A DNA stretch of 45,694 nt from positions 1 through 45,694 of the forward strand of contig JAHFKK010000003.1 in assembly GCA_023245335.1 (NCBI GenBank), given 5' to 3'. The stretch comes from Candidatus Gottesmanbacteria bacterium (GTDB taxonomy: Bacteria > Patescibacteriota > Microgenomatia > UBA10105 > UBA927). Within the stretch, counting starts at the first letter, position 1. Each line of letters begins with the position of its first letter. A program made the translations under genes and the position numbers. Under the pieces are notes generated by a model. The model saw nothing but the letters and a program-made list of their open reading frames with translations, made no database searches and was not told the origin of the DNA. Positions 1 through 7,287 of this stretch are shown here, one piece after another.

Positions 1-25
1 TGGCCCGCGCCACTTTGTCGAGATC
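1..25. repeat. 25-nt terminal direct repeat, copy 1 (identical to 45670-45694)
   Basis: tggcccgcgccactttgtcgagatc at both ends of the window. Confidence 0.97.
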
Positions 26-133
26 AAAGCCCTTTTCGATGGCAACCATCATCAGGGCTGCCGGGGATCTATCTATGTTAATTGGTGCAATAACTGGCAT
101 ATTTTCGGTTACGGGGATTGCTTCTTTATCCAT
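1..133 (-). CDS. erf: ERF-family ssDNA-annealing recombinase, N-terminal part (joins 45041..45694 across the circular junction)
   Basis: Minus-strand ATG at 133 reads MDKEAIPVTENMPVIAPINIDRSPAALMMVAIEKGFDLDKVARAMDLQ and runs in frame into the 45041..45682 ORF through the 25-nt terminal repeat. Confidence 0.85.
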   Translation of the reverse strand, partial: MDKEAIPVTENMPVIAPINIDRSPAALMMVAIEKGFDLDKVARA

Positions 134-145
134 TGCCTTCCTCCT

Positions 146-1180
146 TTAAAGTTCCTTGGTTGCGTTGATGATAAATTTGTGTACGTTCAAAATACGCTTG
201 ATTGCCTCGTATAGGATTGCCTTCGCTTCGTCTGAATTGAGTTGTGGTCCTTCCTGCGCCATTAAACTGATTGCGAAGCTTTTGAGCTTATCTTTATCCG
301 TCCTCAACGCCTCCTGCCGCACCGCCTCGTCTTTCGCCTTCTGCTCAGCTTCGGCCTTGGCCTTGGCTTCGCGCTCGGCTTTCTCAGCAGTTTCGATGAT
401 AACTTTTTCAGCAGCTTCTTTCTTGGCCTTCTCCAGTTCGGACAAGCGGTCACGTTCGCGCTTTTCATCCTCGATGGCCTTGCGTTCTGCGGCAAGCTTG
501 TCCTGTTCGTCTTTCAGTATCGCCGCCTGTTCTTTCTGCTTGCGGTCCTGCTCGGCGCGTTCTTCATCTAGTTTTTTGCGTTCGGCCGCCAAACGTGCAG
601 CTTCTTCATCGCGGGCCTTTTTCTCGGTCGCAGACTTCTCGTCGGCGAGACGTTTTTCTTCGGCCAGACTGGCCTGCTCCTTCTTATATTCATCCTCGGC
701 GATAATCAGTCGCGCATTGAAATCTCCCTGTGAAATTTCTAACGCTTCCGCAAAAGGAAGTATTACACCAAATGACATTATTTTGTTAACTCGCTCTTGC
801 GCTTGTTCTTGACGTTTGCGCTCGGCTTCGGCCTTCTGGCTCGCCTCGTATTCTTCCCAATCTGTCAGCGGCTTGCGTACCTTCTTTTTTAGGTCGTCCA
901 AAAAGTCCCGCGCAAGTTTGCGATTTCCGTCAATAAGCTTCACTTTCTTCTTGGAATCATCGGCCACGACAATCCCCATGTCGTCAATCAATGTTTTGGA
1001 CTGCGCCACCTTGTAGGCCAGGGAAGCTATTTCCTTGCGTCCTACCGCAGTTTCTTCCGATAACGTGGAACAGTAAGCGAGTGCCTTTTCCTCGATCTCC
1101 TTTAGGATCTTCGGCATCCCGTCGCCAGTAAAAATTATGATAGGGTCAATCTTTTCGGCTACAATCAATTCATTTTCCAT
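146..1180 (-). CDS. Coiled-coil phage protein in the ERF/exonuclease recombination module (DUF1351-like guess)
   Basis: 344 aa, long Lys/Glu/Ala heptad-rich central region, next to ERF. Confidence 0.75.
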   Translation of the reverse strand: MENELIVAEKIDPIIIFTGDGMPKILKEIEEKALAYCSTLSEETAVGRKEIASLAYKVAQSKTLIDDMGIVVADDSKKKVKLIDGNRKLARDFLDDLKKKVRKPLTDWEEYEASQKAEAERKRQEQAQERVNKIMSFGVILPFAEALEISQGDFNARLIIAEDEYKKEQASLAEEKRLADEKSATEKKARDEEAARLAAERKKLDEERAEQDRKQKEQAAILKDEQDKLAAERKAIEDEKRERDRLSELEKAKKEAAEKVIIETAEKAEREAKAKAEAEQKAKDEAVRQEALRTDKDKLKSFAISLMAQEGPQLNSDEAKAILYEAIKRILNVHKFIINATKEL

Positions 1181-1328
1181 GTTTATCTTCCTCCTGTTTT
1201 AGTTCGTCATCCTCCCAAAATCCGCTGTCCTCGAACTCGGTTATCCGGTCACGCTCACGCTTGCGGCGCAGGTAGTCTTCGAGTGCGATGTCGGCGGCGT
1301 GGTCGTCTGTGATTAGGTAGCGCGTCAT
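1170..1328 (-). CDS. Small hypothetical protein (52 aa)
   Basis: Hand translation MTRYLITDDHAADIALEDYLRRKRERDRITEFEDSGFWEDDELKQEEDKHGK; overlaps the next start; below the ORF-track length cutoff. Confidence 0.6.
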   Translation of the reverse strand: MTRYLITDDHAADIALEDYLRRKRERDRITEFEDSGFWEDDELKQEEDKHGK

Positions 1329-1516
1329 TTTGAATTACGACCTGCTTTGAATCCACAAACAAATAGAGTAACAAGCGTTCCCATCATTAATGCAACATCG
1401 ATATAGTCATATGGTTCAATGCAGTTCTTTGGGATCTCTCCAACCTTTATCAAAGCCGATCCCAAAAATAGGGCTATCACTGCAATCCCCATTACAAATT
1501 CGACTGTTATTTTCAT
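1325..1516 (-). CDS. Small membrane protein
   Basis: MKITVEFVMGIAVIALFLGSALIKVG..., two hydrophobic segments; internal ATG preferred. Confidence 0.6.
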   Translation of the reverse strand: MKITVEFVMGIAVIALFLGSALIKVGEIPKNCIEPYDYIDVALMMGTLVTLFVCGFKAGRNSK

Positions 1517-1520
1517 ATTA

Positions 1521-1700
1521 TCATCTCCCCGCCAGCGCCTTCTGCATAGTCTCATGGTTGCGCCCGAACTCGGCTTGCTCCAATTCCACCGCCATGCAGT
1601 TTAACGTTAGCTCCAGTATGTTTTCGTCAAGCTGCTCCTGCTCGAACAACACTATGATTTCCGCCGCCGTTTGTTTTATGATTTCGGCTCGGGTTGGCAT
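1521..1700 (-). CDS. Small hypothetical protein
   Basis: MPTRAEIIKQTAAEIIVLFEQEQLDENIL..., upstream AGGAGG. Confidence 0.55.
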   Translation of the reverse strand: MPTRAEIIKQTAAEIIVLFEQEQLDENILELTLNCMAVELEQAEFGRNHETMQKALAGR

Positions 1701-1711
1701 GGGGCCTCCTG

Positions 1712-1912
1712 TTATATTTTTCCAGTGGTAATCATTCCCGCCAGCTTCAAAATGTCTTTTTCGCTTATTAGCCAACTTCCACTATGGTCATGTTCAAACA
1801 ATATTCCGTCCTTTATCTTGCCGCATTCCCAGCGGCCCGAATCGACATACAAATTATCGTCATCAGAAAAACCAGCCGTCTTGATGATCCACCGCTTGCC
1901 AACTTTCCTCAT
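1712..1912 (-). CDS. Small hypothetical protein
   Basis: MRKVGKRWIIKTAGFSDDDNLYVDSGRWECGKIKDG...; internal ATG preferred. Confidence 0.5.
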   Translation of the reverse strand: MRKVGKRWIIKTAGFSDDDNLYVDSGRWECGKIKDGILFEHDHSGSWLISEKDILKLAGMITTGKI

Positions 1913-1922
1913 AATCCCCTCC

Positions 1923-2204
1923 CTACCGCGCCACGCCGACGCGGAATTGATACCACAGTTTGCCTTGTAGCCGGCAGTTTTCTCCCCGAAGTTGGTAGAT
2001 GGAGCGCTTGAGCGATTGACATTTTTCGTCCAGCGCCTTGACGTCCAATCTCGCGTTCTGCCACTTGTCACAGGCACCGCATATTTCGCTTTTGCACTTC
2101 TCGCAGAAGTCGATTCCACAGAGCGGCTCGCGCTTGCTGCAAATCAGAATTGACATGCATAGTGCGCCCATGATAAACCCCACTATCAATCCGATCCATC
2201 CCAT
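1923..2204 (-). CDS. Membrane-anchored Cys-rich/coiled-coil protein
   Basis: N-terminal TM (MGWIGLIVGFIMGALCMSILIC) followed by CGIDFCEKCKSEICGAC. Confidence 0.55.
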   Translation of the reverse strand: MGWIGLIVGFIMGALCMSILICSKREPLCGIDFCEKCKSEICGACDKWQNARLDVKALDEKCQSLKRSIYQLRGENCRLQGKLWYQFRVGVAR

Positions 2205-2238
2205 ATTATGTTACTCCCTTTGGTTATCGGTTCTCACT

Positions 2239-2445
2239 TTAAAAGAAAATCCCCAAAATTGACCCGAGTGGTATTATAAAAATGCCCGCAATTCGTAAGA
2301 CAAAAAGCCCCGTAAGCGGCAGATCGATGGTGCGCGCTATAACAATAATGTTTATGATCCAACCAATAGCACCGATGATAAAAACAGCGATTCCGCCTAC
2401 TCCAAAAATTAATTCAATTAGCGTAAAACCGCCCTCATTCTTCAT
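2239..2445 (-). CDS. Small membrane protein with prepilin-like N-terminus
   Basis: MKNEGGFTLIELIFGVGGIAV..., type IV prepilin G|FTLIE signature, multiple TM segments. Confidence 0.6.
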   Translation of the reverse strand: MKNEGGFTLIELIFGVGGIAVFIIGAIGWIINIIVIARTIDLPLTGLFVLRIAGIFIIPLGSILGIFF

Positions 2446-2450
2446 GGTTT

Positions 2451-2729
2451 CTACCTCCTTATCTCGCGTTGGCTTCGATAATATTCATGCCCCGGCGAGT
2501 AATTCTCGCCAGACATTTTGACCTGCATGTGGTGAGCCCGCCGCGCCTGATCGACGTACTCCTGCCGCTCCCAGCCCTTCACGAGTGCCCACGCGAAGAC
2601 CGTCATGACGATAGCGGTGGCGATGAATGATAGGACAGCCTTGATGGCGGTACGCCAGACGTGGCGCTTCGTAGACGCGTTGATTATCCAATGGCCTTTA
2701 TCGTAAATGTAATCGAAATTCATAGCCAT
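2451..2729 (-). CDS. Small membrane protein
   Basis: Central TM AVLSFIATAIVMTVFAWALVKGW. Confidence 0.5.
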   Translation of the reverse strand: MAMNFDYIYDKGHWIINASTKRHVWRTAIKAVLSFIATAIVMTVFAWALVKGWERQEYVDQARRAHHMQVKMSGENYSPGHEYYRSQREIRR

Positions 2730-2735
2730 AATCCT

Positions 2736-3020
2736 TTAATCTCGATTCCACAAAAACATCGCAAAGTTGGCAACATCGACAGGATCTCCCTTGTCAATGT
2801 GCTCATACATTCTTCGTCTGATATCATCTTTCGGCCAATCAGGACTATCCCAACCGTGCCTGCCTTCAAGAAATTTTTGACGCAACTTTTTCTTCATTTC
2901 GAGCGCAAAGGCGTCGACGCAAGTATTCAATGCTTTCATCCATGCGAAATCGTTATGTTCACATTCGCCCACTGAACGGCATGAACATTTAACCCTAAAA
3001 TATTCAGTCTTGAATTTCAT
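2736..3020 (-). CDS. Conserved phage hypothetical protein (GDPVDVANFAMFLWNR motif)
   Basis: FALEMKKKLRQKFLEGRHGWDSPDWPKDDIRRRMYEHIDKGDPVDVANFAMFLWNRD matches a pattern common in phage hypothetical proteins. Confidence 0.7.
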   Translation of the reverse strand: MKFKTEYFRVKCSCRSVGECEHNDFAWMKALNTCVDAFALEMKKKLRQKFLEGRHGWDSPDWPKDDIRRRMYEHIDKGDPVDVANFAMFLWNRD

Positions 3021-3352
3021 GTGAATACCTTTTTGGAAATCCCATTAGGAGGATTATTCAGAAAAAAGTTGCACCATGACTTAGCTTTAATAAAAGAATA
3101 CTTACCATTGAAATGACGATGAATATCAAACCCCCATTTTTGATGATTGATAGTGGGCCATTCAACCGACCACGATATCTCAGCAAACGCAGTGTTGAAT
3201 CCATTAATGCGAGAGCATATGCGCGCTTTCAAAAAAAGTTTTCTGTATGGTTCGAATATAATCTCTTTTTTACTGATATAATTGCATGGATAAGTTCGTT
3301 TAAGACGTTCATTCTTTTTAACCCATTTGAAATAATTTGGTTTTTGTTTCAT
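3017..3352 (-). CDS. Hypothetical protein (start uncertain)
   Basis: Open minus-strand frame collinear with neighbouring genes, overlapping them by 4 nt. Confidence 0.45.
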   Translation of the reverse strand: MKQKPNYFKWVKKNERLKRTYPCNYISKKEIIFEPYRKLFLKARICSRINGFNTAFAEISWSVEWPTINHQKWGFDIHRHFNGKYSFIKAKSWCNFFLNNPPNGISKKVFT

Positions 3353-3759
3353 GATTGGCCTCGCGCTTTCTGCAGAACGTTCGCTACTTTAACTATAATG
3401 TCAGTTAATTTTAGGCTATAATATTCGTTTCCTGGCATCTTGTCGCCCCCCGTATTGCTCTCATATTCAATTTGGAAATTTATAAGATTCTCCAGCGCGG
3501 CGTAAAGGTCGGGCGCAGCGGCAATTAGATTTATGTTGGCTATTGCCGTTTCCTCTTTTATGTTCCAATATTCAATAATTTCCATCCTTGCTTCCTGCTT
3601 ACCGTCAATTTCCTTAATAACTGGATATTCATCTCCGGTAGGTCCAGATTCAACAACGCAAACAGGACAATCTGCGGGTACGCTCCATACCTGTTTGCAT
3701 TTGCATTTACCATCTTGACATGCATGCCACGGGCCAGGCATAAACTTGGTTTCGCTCAT
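3349..3759 (-). CDS. Phage protein with NLIAAAPDLYAALENL motif
   Basis: MSETKFMPGPWHACQDGKCKCKQVW...NLIAAAPDLYAALENLI...KAR; internal start preferred. Confidence 0.65.
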   Translation of the reverse strand: MSETKFMPGPWHACQDGKCKCKQVWSVPADCPVCVVESGPTGDEYPVIKEIDGKQEARMEIIEYWNIKEETAIANINLIAAAPDLYAALENLINFQIEYESNTGGDKMPGNEYYSLKLTDIIVKVANVLQKARGQS

Positions 3760-3956
3760 TGTCCTGCCTCCTCTAATAGTTCCGCGACGGGTGCACCGCA
3801 CCACGGACAGAAGTTGAACTTTATGTAGCCATCCCACTTAGACTTAATTTCTGCTTGGTTTGTGAAAATAAAATCAATGTATGGCATCTGGTCTCCATGA
3901 AGTAACGCGCCAACCGCATGTTCGCACTCCAACTGCTTGTCGCTTAGGAACACCAT
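3756..3956 (-). CDS. Small CxxC zinc-ribbon-like protein
   Basis: KFNFCPWCGAPVAELLEE near the C-terminus. Confidence 0.5.
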   Translation of the reverse strand: MVFLSDKQLECEHAVGALLHGDQMPYIDFIFTNQAEIKSKWDGYIKFNFCPWCGAPVAELLEEAGQ

Positions 3957-4156
3957 TTTCCCTCCCTAACGTCATAGCCTTCCATGGCCGCAAACAGGCT
4001 TGCGGCAGAAAGCCAGTCAAAGGTTTGGACTACGCCGGTATCATCCCGCAGCACGTACTGCGTCCGGCCGTCTATCGTCTCGGGGGTGATGGTCGCGGGC
4101 ATGGTGGCTACTACTTTTCGCAGTCTTCCGGGTTTAGCAAAATATGTCTGTGCCAT
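3944..4156 (-). CDS. Small hypothetical protein
   Basis: 70-aa ORF overlapping its neighbours. Confidence 0.4.
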   Translation of the reverse strand: MAQTYFAKPGRLRKVVATMPATITPETIDGRTQYVLRDDTGVVQTFDWLSAASLFAAMEGYDVREGKWCS

Positions 4157-4323
4157 GAATCGCCCTCTGGGAATGCCTCAAGGCTTTTTGCCGGTTCGCA
4201 GTCCATATTAACCCACGCCCATTCATCGGCAAACCGTAGGCGCGCTACTGTTCCGTGGGTCTCATACATGGGATGATCTTTTGCAGATATCTTTATTCTA
4301 CCACCATGTTCGAAACTTTTCAT
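4111..4323 (-). CDS. Small hypothetical protein
   Basis: 70-aa ORF in the minus-strand early cluster. Confidence 0.4.
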   Translation of the reverse strand: MKSFEHGGRIKISAKDHPMYETHGTVARLRFADEWAWVNMDCEPAKSLEAFPEGDSWHRHILLNPEDCEK

Positions 4324-4376
4324 AACGTCCTCCCTCGGTTAGTTCAGCAAATCGACAACTGCATCGCCCTTATAAT

Positions 4377-4736
4377 TCATGAATCAATTCCATCCACCCA
4401 CCATACATAATCGCATTTTTTGCAACGGTACTTTTCATCATCATATCCGCCACAGCTTGATTCTTTTATTTCATACACACATTTGCGTGATCTGCATCTT
4501 GGGCAGGGCCTATTACATTGTAAAGGTTCACTCAATTCCGGTTCGAACATCAGAAACGCTTCGAATTCGGCGATAGTGTTGAAATAGATAATCTCACCAA
4601 CATGAGCTGCGTCTCTGAAAATAATGCATCTAATATTTTCGCTTCCATCATGGAGAAAGTAGATACTTGCCCACATGTGATGCCCGAGTATCGCCGTCTC
4701 GCGCCGCAGCGCTTCCTTGATTTCGGTCGGGGTCAT
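4377..4736 (-). CDS. Zinc-ribbon protein
   Basis: MTPTEIKEALRRETAILGHHMW...CPRCRSRKC...YRCKKCDYVW. Confidence 0.6.
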   Translation of the reverse strand: MTPTEIKEALRRETAILGHHMWASIYFLHDGSENIRCIIFRDAAHVGEIIYFNTIAEFEAFLMFEPELSEPLQCNRPCPRCRSRKCVYEIKESSCGGYDDEKYRCKKCDYVWWVDGIDS

Positions 4737-5071
4737 GGGGTGCCTTCCTTGAGATATTCGCGCTTGAACTTCTCGATGGCCTTGATGTATCCAGACTCGC
4801 CGTTTTTGAGCAGCTTTGCGCGGGCAGCGTCTATGGCGTCTTCCTTGGTAAATAAATCTTTCGCAATGCAAAGTCCTGTTGCCATATCGGAGACTGACCA
4901 ACTTCTTTCACCGTCAGGCAAAACCAAACAACTCATTCCTGCATTGCCGAAAATAGTGCGATGCACGCCGGTCCGCACCCACGGGACAATATCGACAATC
5001 TCGGACCGCATTTTCTTGGTTTCGGCATTTGGATAGCACCGCGCCGTGAATGTGACTCGTTCGGGCTTCAT
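4733..5071 (-). CDS. Hypothetical protein
   Basis: 112-aa ORF, 4-nt overlap with the downstream gene. Confidence 0.5.
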   Translation of the reverse strand: MKPERVTFTARCYPNAETKKMRSEIVDIVPWVRTGVHRTIFGNAGMSCLVLPDGERSWSVSDMATGLCIAKDLFTKEDAIDAARAKLLKNGESGYIKAIEKFKREYLKEGTP

Positions 5072-5082
5072 GGCTCATTCTC

Positions 5083-5409
5083 CTATGGCGTCGAAATACG
5101 ATACGGCCCACCATCTATGCTGCCGTTCATCTTGTTCCGAAAAGCCTTAGCGTCACGCTTTGATTTGCCGAATTCCTTGACCACCATATCGCCGCGCCGG
5201 ACACAGTATTTCGGCGATTTGGTGGCAACATGAATGCCGGATGGTTGATATCCAATAGTCGAAGCCGTGTACGATTTGGCAATGATGGAATTTCCGCGCC
5301 GCCACGAGTTGATAAACGGAATCAAGGCTACGCGGAGATAGTGCAACATCAGGTTGTCTCTCTTGGAAATGGGCATCACAACTTGCGGCTTACGAGCGTG
5401 CTGTTTCAT
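5083..5409 (-). CDS. Hypothetical protein
   Basis: 108-aa ORF in the minus-strand early cluster. Confidence 0.5.
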   Translation of the reverse strand: MKQHARKPQVVMPISKRDNLMLHYLRVALIPFINSWRRGNSIIAKSYTASTIGYQPSGIHVATKSPKYCVRRGDMVVKEFGKSKRDAKAFRNKMNGSIDGGPYRISTP

Positions 5410-5417
5410 ATTCCCTC

Positions 5418-5459
5418 CTATTCTATGGCGTCGAGGACGCGCTGGATGGTGGTTCTCAT
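5418..5459 (-). CDS. Possible 13-aa micro-ORF coupled to the regulator
   Basis: MRTTIQRVLDAIE; its ATG overlaps the TGA of the HTH gene (ATGA). Confidence 0.25.
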   Translation of the reverse strand: MRTTIQRVLDAIE

Positions 5460-5653
5460 TCCGTCGACCTAACTATTTTAGCGAGACGTTTAAAATTCTT
5501 GGACGCAAACAACCAATCCAATAGTTTAGTTCCAAGCACGGCACGTTCGAGTCGAATTGCGCCGACCTTAGATGCGTCACGCTTTCCGGCGAGTATTCTG
5601 CTTATCATAAATCGTGAATAGCCTGTCCGTTTTGCGAGTTCTGATTGGTTCAT
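5456..5653 (-). CDS. Helix-turn-helix (Cro/C1-type) transcriptional regulator
   Basis: MNQSELAKRTGYSRFMISRILAGKRDASKVGAIRLERAV, HTH pattern; first gene after the early promoter. Confidence 0.75.
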   Translation of the reverse strand: MNQSELAKRTGYSRFMISRILAGKRDASKVGAIRLERAVLGTKLLDWLFASKNFKRLAKIVRSTE

Positions 5654-5659
5654 GGTTGT

Positions 5660-5688
5660 ATCTTACCTCGTAGTTGCCATCATGTCAA
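5660..5688 (-). promoter_or_regulatory. Sigma70-type promoter for the HTH/early operon (TTGACA-N17-TAAGAT)
   Basis: Minus strand: -35 TTGACA (5683-5688), 17-nt spacer, -10 TAAGAT (5660-5665), six nt before the ATG. Confidence 0.75.
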
Positions 5689-5750
5689 CACAATAATGAA
5701 ATAAAAATTGTCATGGTAACTATAACATTTGGTTATGATAGGCATGAACT

Positions 5751-5794
5751 AAAAAGGGCCGAGGCAGGATCAGGAGGAAACCCGCGCTCGGCCC
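5751..5794 (-). terminator. Rho-independent terminator closing the late operon
   Basis: Minus strand GGGCCGAG ... CTCGGCCC followed by TTTTT (arms 5787-5794 and 5756-5763, T-run 5751-5755). Confidence 0.7.
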
Positions 5795-5796
5795 CA

Positions 5797-5825
5797 GCGG
5801 CCCGCCTGATGGGGTAGGCGGCCGC
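5797..5825. other. GC-rich hairpin next to the terminator
   Basis: GCGGCCCGCCT gatggggt AGGCGGCCGC, 10 bp with one bulged C. Confidence 0.6.
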
Positions 5826-5914
5826 TTAGTGGAAGTCTGCCGCAGCCTGGATCTGGCGGGGCGGTCCATTTGAGGTTGCTCCCCCTGTCTCTCAGGACTG
5901 CGACAGGCACGGGG

Positions 5915-6328
5915 TTAAACGAAACCGTCTGAATGGCGATAGGCGCCTAATAAGATGACGCCCATTTCTTCCGGTTTATTTTTACCTTTCCAGAAAGCGG
6001 GTCCGCCGAAGTGGGATACAGCCTCATAATAATCATGGGCAAACCGTAGGCGCATCTTCTGGAGCCAATCATAGCCTCCGCAAGTTTCCACCAATCGAAT
6101 CAGGTTGTTTAGGAAAATCAAGTCGGCGTCAGCCTTGTCCTGATTGGCCCGGCCTTGGCTGTAACAGAAATCGTGGATACCGCAAGCCGGTCCGACATCT
6201 ACCCCGAGTATGCGATCAGGCACAAGCTTTTCGAGGATACCACGCCCAGGACCGCACCTGAACTGGCGGCGCTCATCATCCGTCAATTTCCAGTATTCGG
6301 GTGGAGCGAATAGTTCGACGGGTTTCAT
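5915..6328 (-). CDS. Phospholipase A2-like phage protein
   Basis: MKPVELFAPPEYW...FRCGPGRGILEKLVPDRILGVDVGPACGIHDFCYSQGRANQDKADADLIFLNNLIRL: CGPG Ca-loop-like and CxxHDxCY active-site-like motifs. Confidence 0.65.
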   Translation of the reverse strand: MKPVELFAPPEYWKLTDDERRQFRCGPGRGILEKLVPDRILGVDVGPACGIHDFCYSQGRANQDKADADLIFLNNLIRLVETCGGYDWLQKMRLRFAHDYYEAVSHFGGPAFWKGKNKPEEMGVILLGAYRHSDGFV

Positions 6329-6332
6329 GGCG

Positions 6333-6635
6333 TCACCCCTTGGCCGATAACGTCTTAGAAGCCTCGATACGGGCCTTTCTGAGACGCACAAGCTCGACAA
6401 TCGCCTCAGAGGACAGGATGACATTCAGTTCGTCGGGAGTGGGAATTTTGGGCTTCCTGGACGTGTTGTCGTAGAATCCGTTAACGATAGCCAGGAAGGC
6501 GAGGATTCCAAGGATAATCTCCTGGAACTTGGTAGGATCGAAATAGACACCCAGCAACCCCGTCGCACTGCCTAACATCTTAATGGTGGATGGTTGCTTG
6601 AGCCATTCTAACAAAGTCGTCAGTTTATCAGGCAT
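6333..6635 (-). CDS. Putative holin / small membrane protein of the lysis module
   Basis: LTTLLEWLKQPSTIKMLGSATGLLGVYFDPTKFQEIILGILAFLAIVNGFYDNTSRKP. Confidence 0.5.
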   Translation of the reverse strand: MPDKLTTLLEWLKQPSTIKMLGSATGLLGVYFDPTKFQEIILGILAFLAIVNGFYDNTSRKPKIPTPDELNVILSSEAIVELVRLRKARIEASKTLSAKG

Positions 6636-6644
6636 TTCGTCACC

Positions 6645-6893
6645 TCATTTCTGTAAAATCTCAATGGCTTGCTTAACTCGACCGTTGATATATGCTGAAA
6701 TTATGCAAGCGAATTTATCCAAGGCCACACTTTCGCTCTCTTTATCGATGTCCATTTTCAGATTATTGACGCGTTTCAATTCAATGGCGAAACTCGTTAG
6801 ATAATTGAGTACGTCACCGGATTCGTGCTCGAAAACAAATGGACAGTGATGATAAGGGGATTGCGATACGGGGCAGTGGCCGTCAGGTTCCAT
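6645..6893 (-). CDS. Hypothetical protein
   Basis: 82-aa ORF in the lysis region. Confidence 0.4.
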   Translation of the reverse strand: MEPDGHCPVSQSPYHHCPFVFEHESGDVLNYLTSFAIELKRVNNLKMDIDKESESVALDKFACIISAYINGRVKQAIEILQK

Positions 6894-7010
6894 TCGTCAC
6901 CTCATCGAGTTAATCCCAGCAGGCCGCCACTGCGGGAGGTGCGACCGCGCCTTATCGTGACGTACCCGCCGGGAACTGATTGCCGCACCCGCACCGTGTG
7001 GCAAAATGTA

Positions 7011-7096
7011 TTGCCAGTTAAGACTGAACGAGACGCACCACTTCCCTTGGCGACTCTGGAAGACGCTAAGCGACTCCCTCTAACCTTAACTGGCAA
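7011..7096. repeat. 12-nt perfect inverted repeat TTGCCAGTTAAG / CTTAACTGGCAA with 62-nt spacer
   Basis: Arms at 7011-7022 and 7085-7096. Confidence 0.9.
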
Positions 7097-7100
7097 AGTG

Positions 7101-7277
7101 TTAAGCATCGGGCAGTTTATCCGGTGTATTCGCGTTGAACTTCGTCAACTCGGAAATGAACAGCGCGTTAAGTTGGTCCTCGGTCATCCCGTTCATGCGG
7201 GCCATCGTGATCCACGCCTGCAATCCCTGAATCAGAACGGCGGTAAGAGCCGGAATCGCAATTTCGGCTATCGGCAT
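7101..7277 (-). CDS. Small hypothetical protein (58 aa)
   Basis: MPIAEIAIPALTAVLIQGLQAWITMARMNGMTEDQLNALFISELTKFNANTPDKLPDA, AGGAGGTGC Shine-Dalgarno upstream; below the ORF-track cutoff. Confidence 0.6.
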   Translation of the reverse strand: MPIAEIAIPALTAVLIQGLQAWITMARMNGMTEDQLNALFISELTKFNANTPDKLPDA

Positions 7278-7287
7278 AATGCACCTC

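Noticed and set aside
1-25. 25-nt terminal repeat as a genuine phage DTR
   Set aside because: Too short for a typical podovirus direct terminal repeat and located inside the ERF coding sequence; more likely assembler overlap of a circular contig.
156-812. Plus-strand 218-aa ORF
   Set aside because: Antisense to the Lys/Glu-rich coiled-coil gene; Ser/Ala/Phe-rich composition is typical of a shadow frame.
6902-7108. Minus-strand 68-aa Arg/Ser-rich ORF
   Set aside because: Low protein-likeness and overlaps the 12-nt inverted repeat; treated as probably non-coding.
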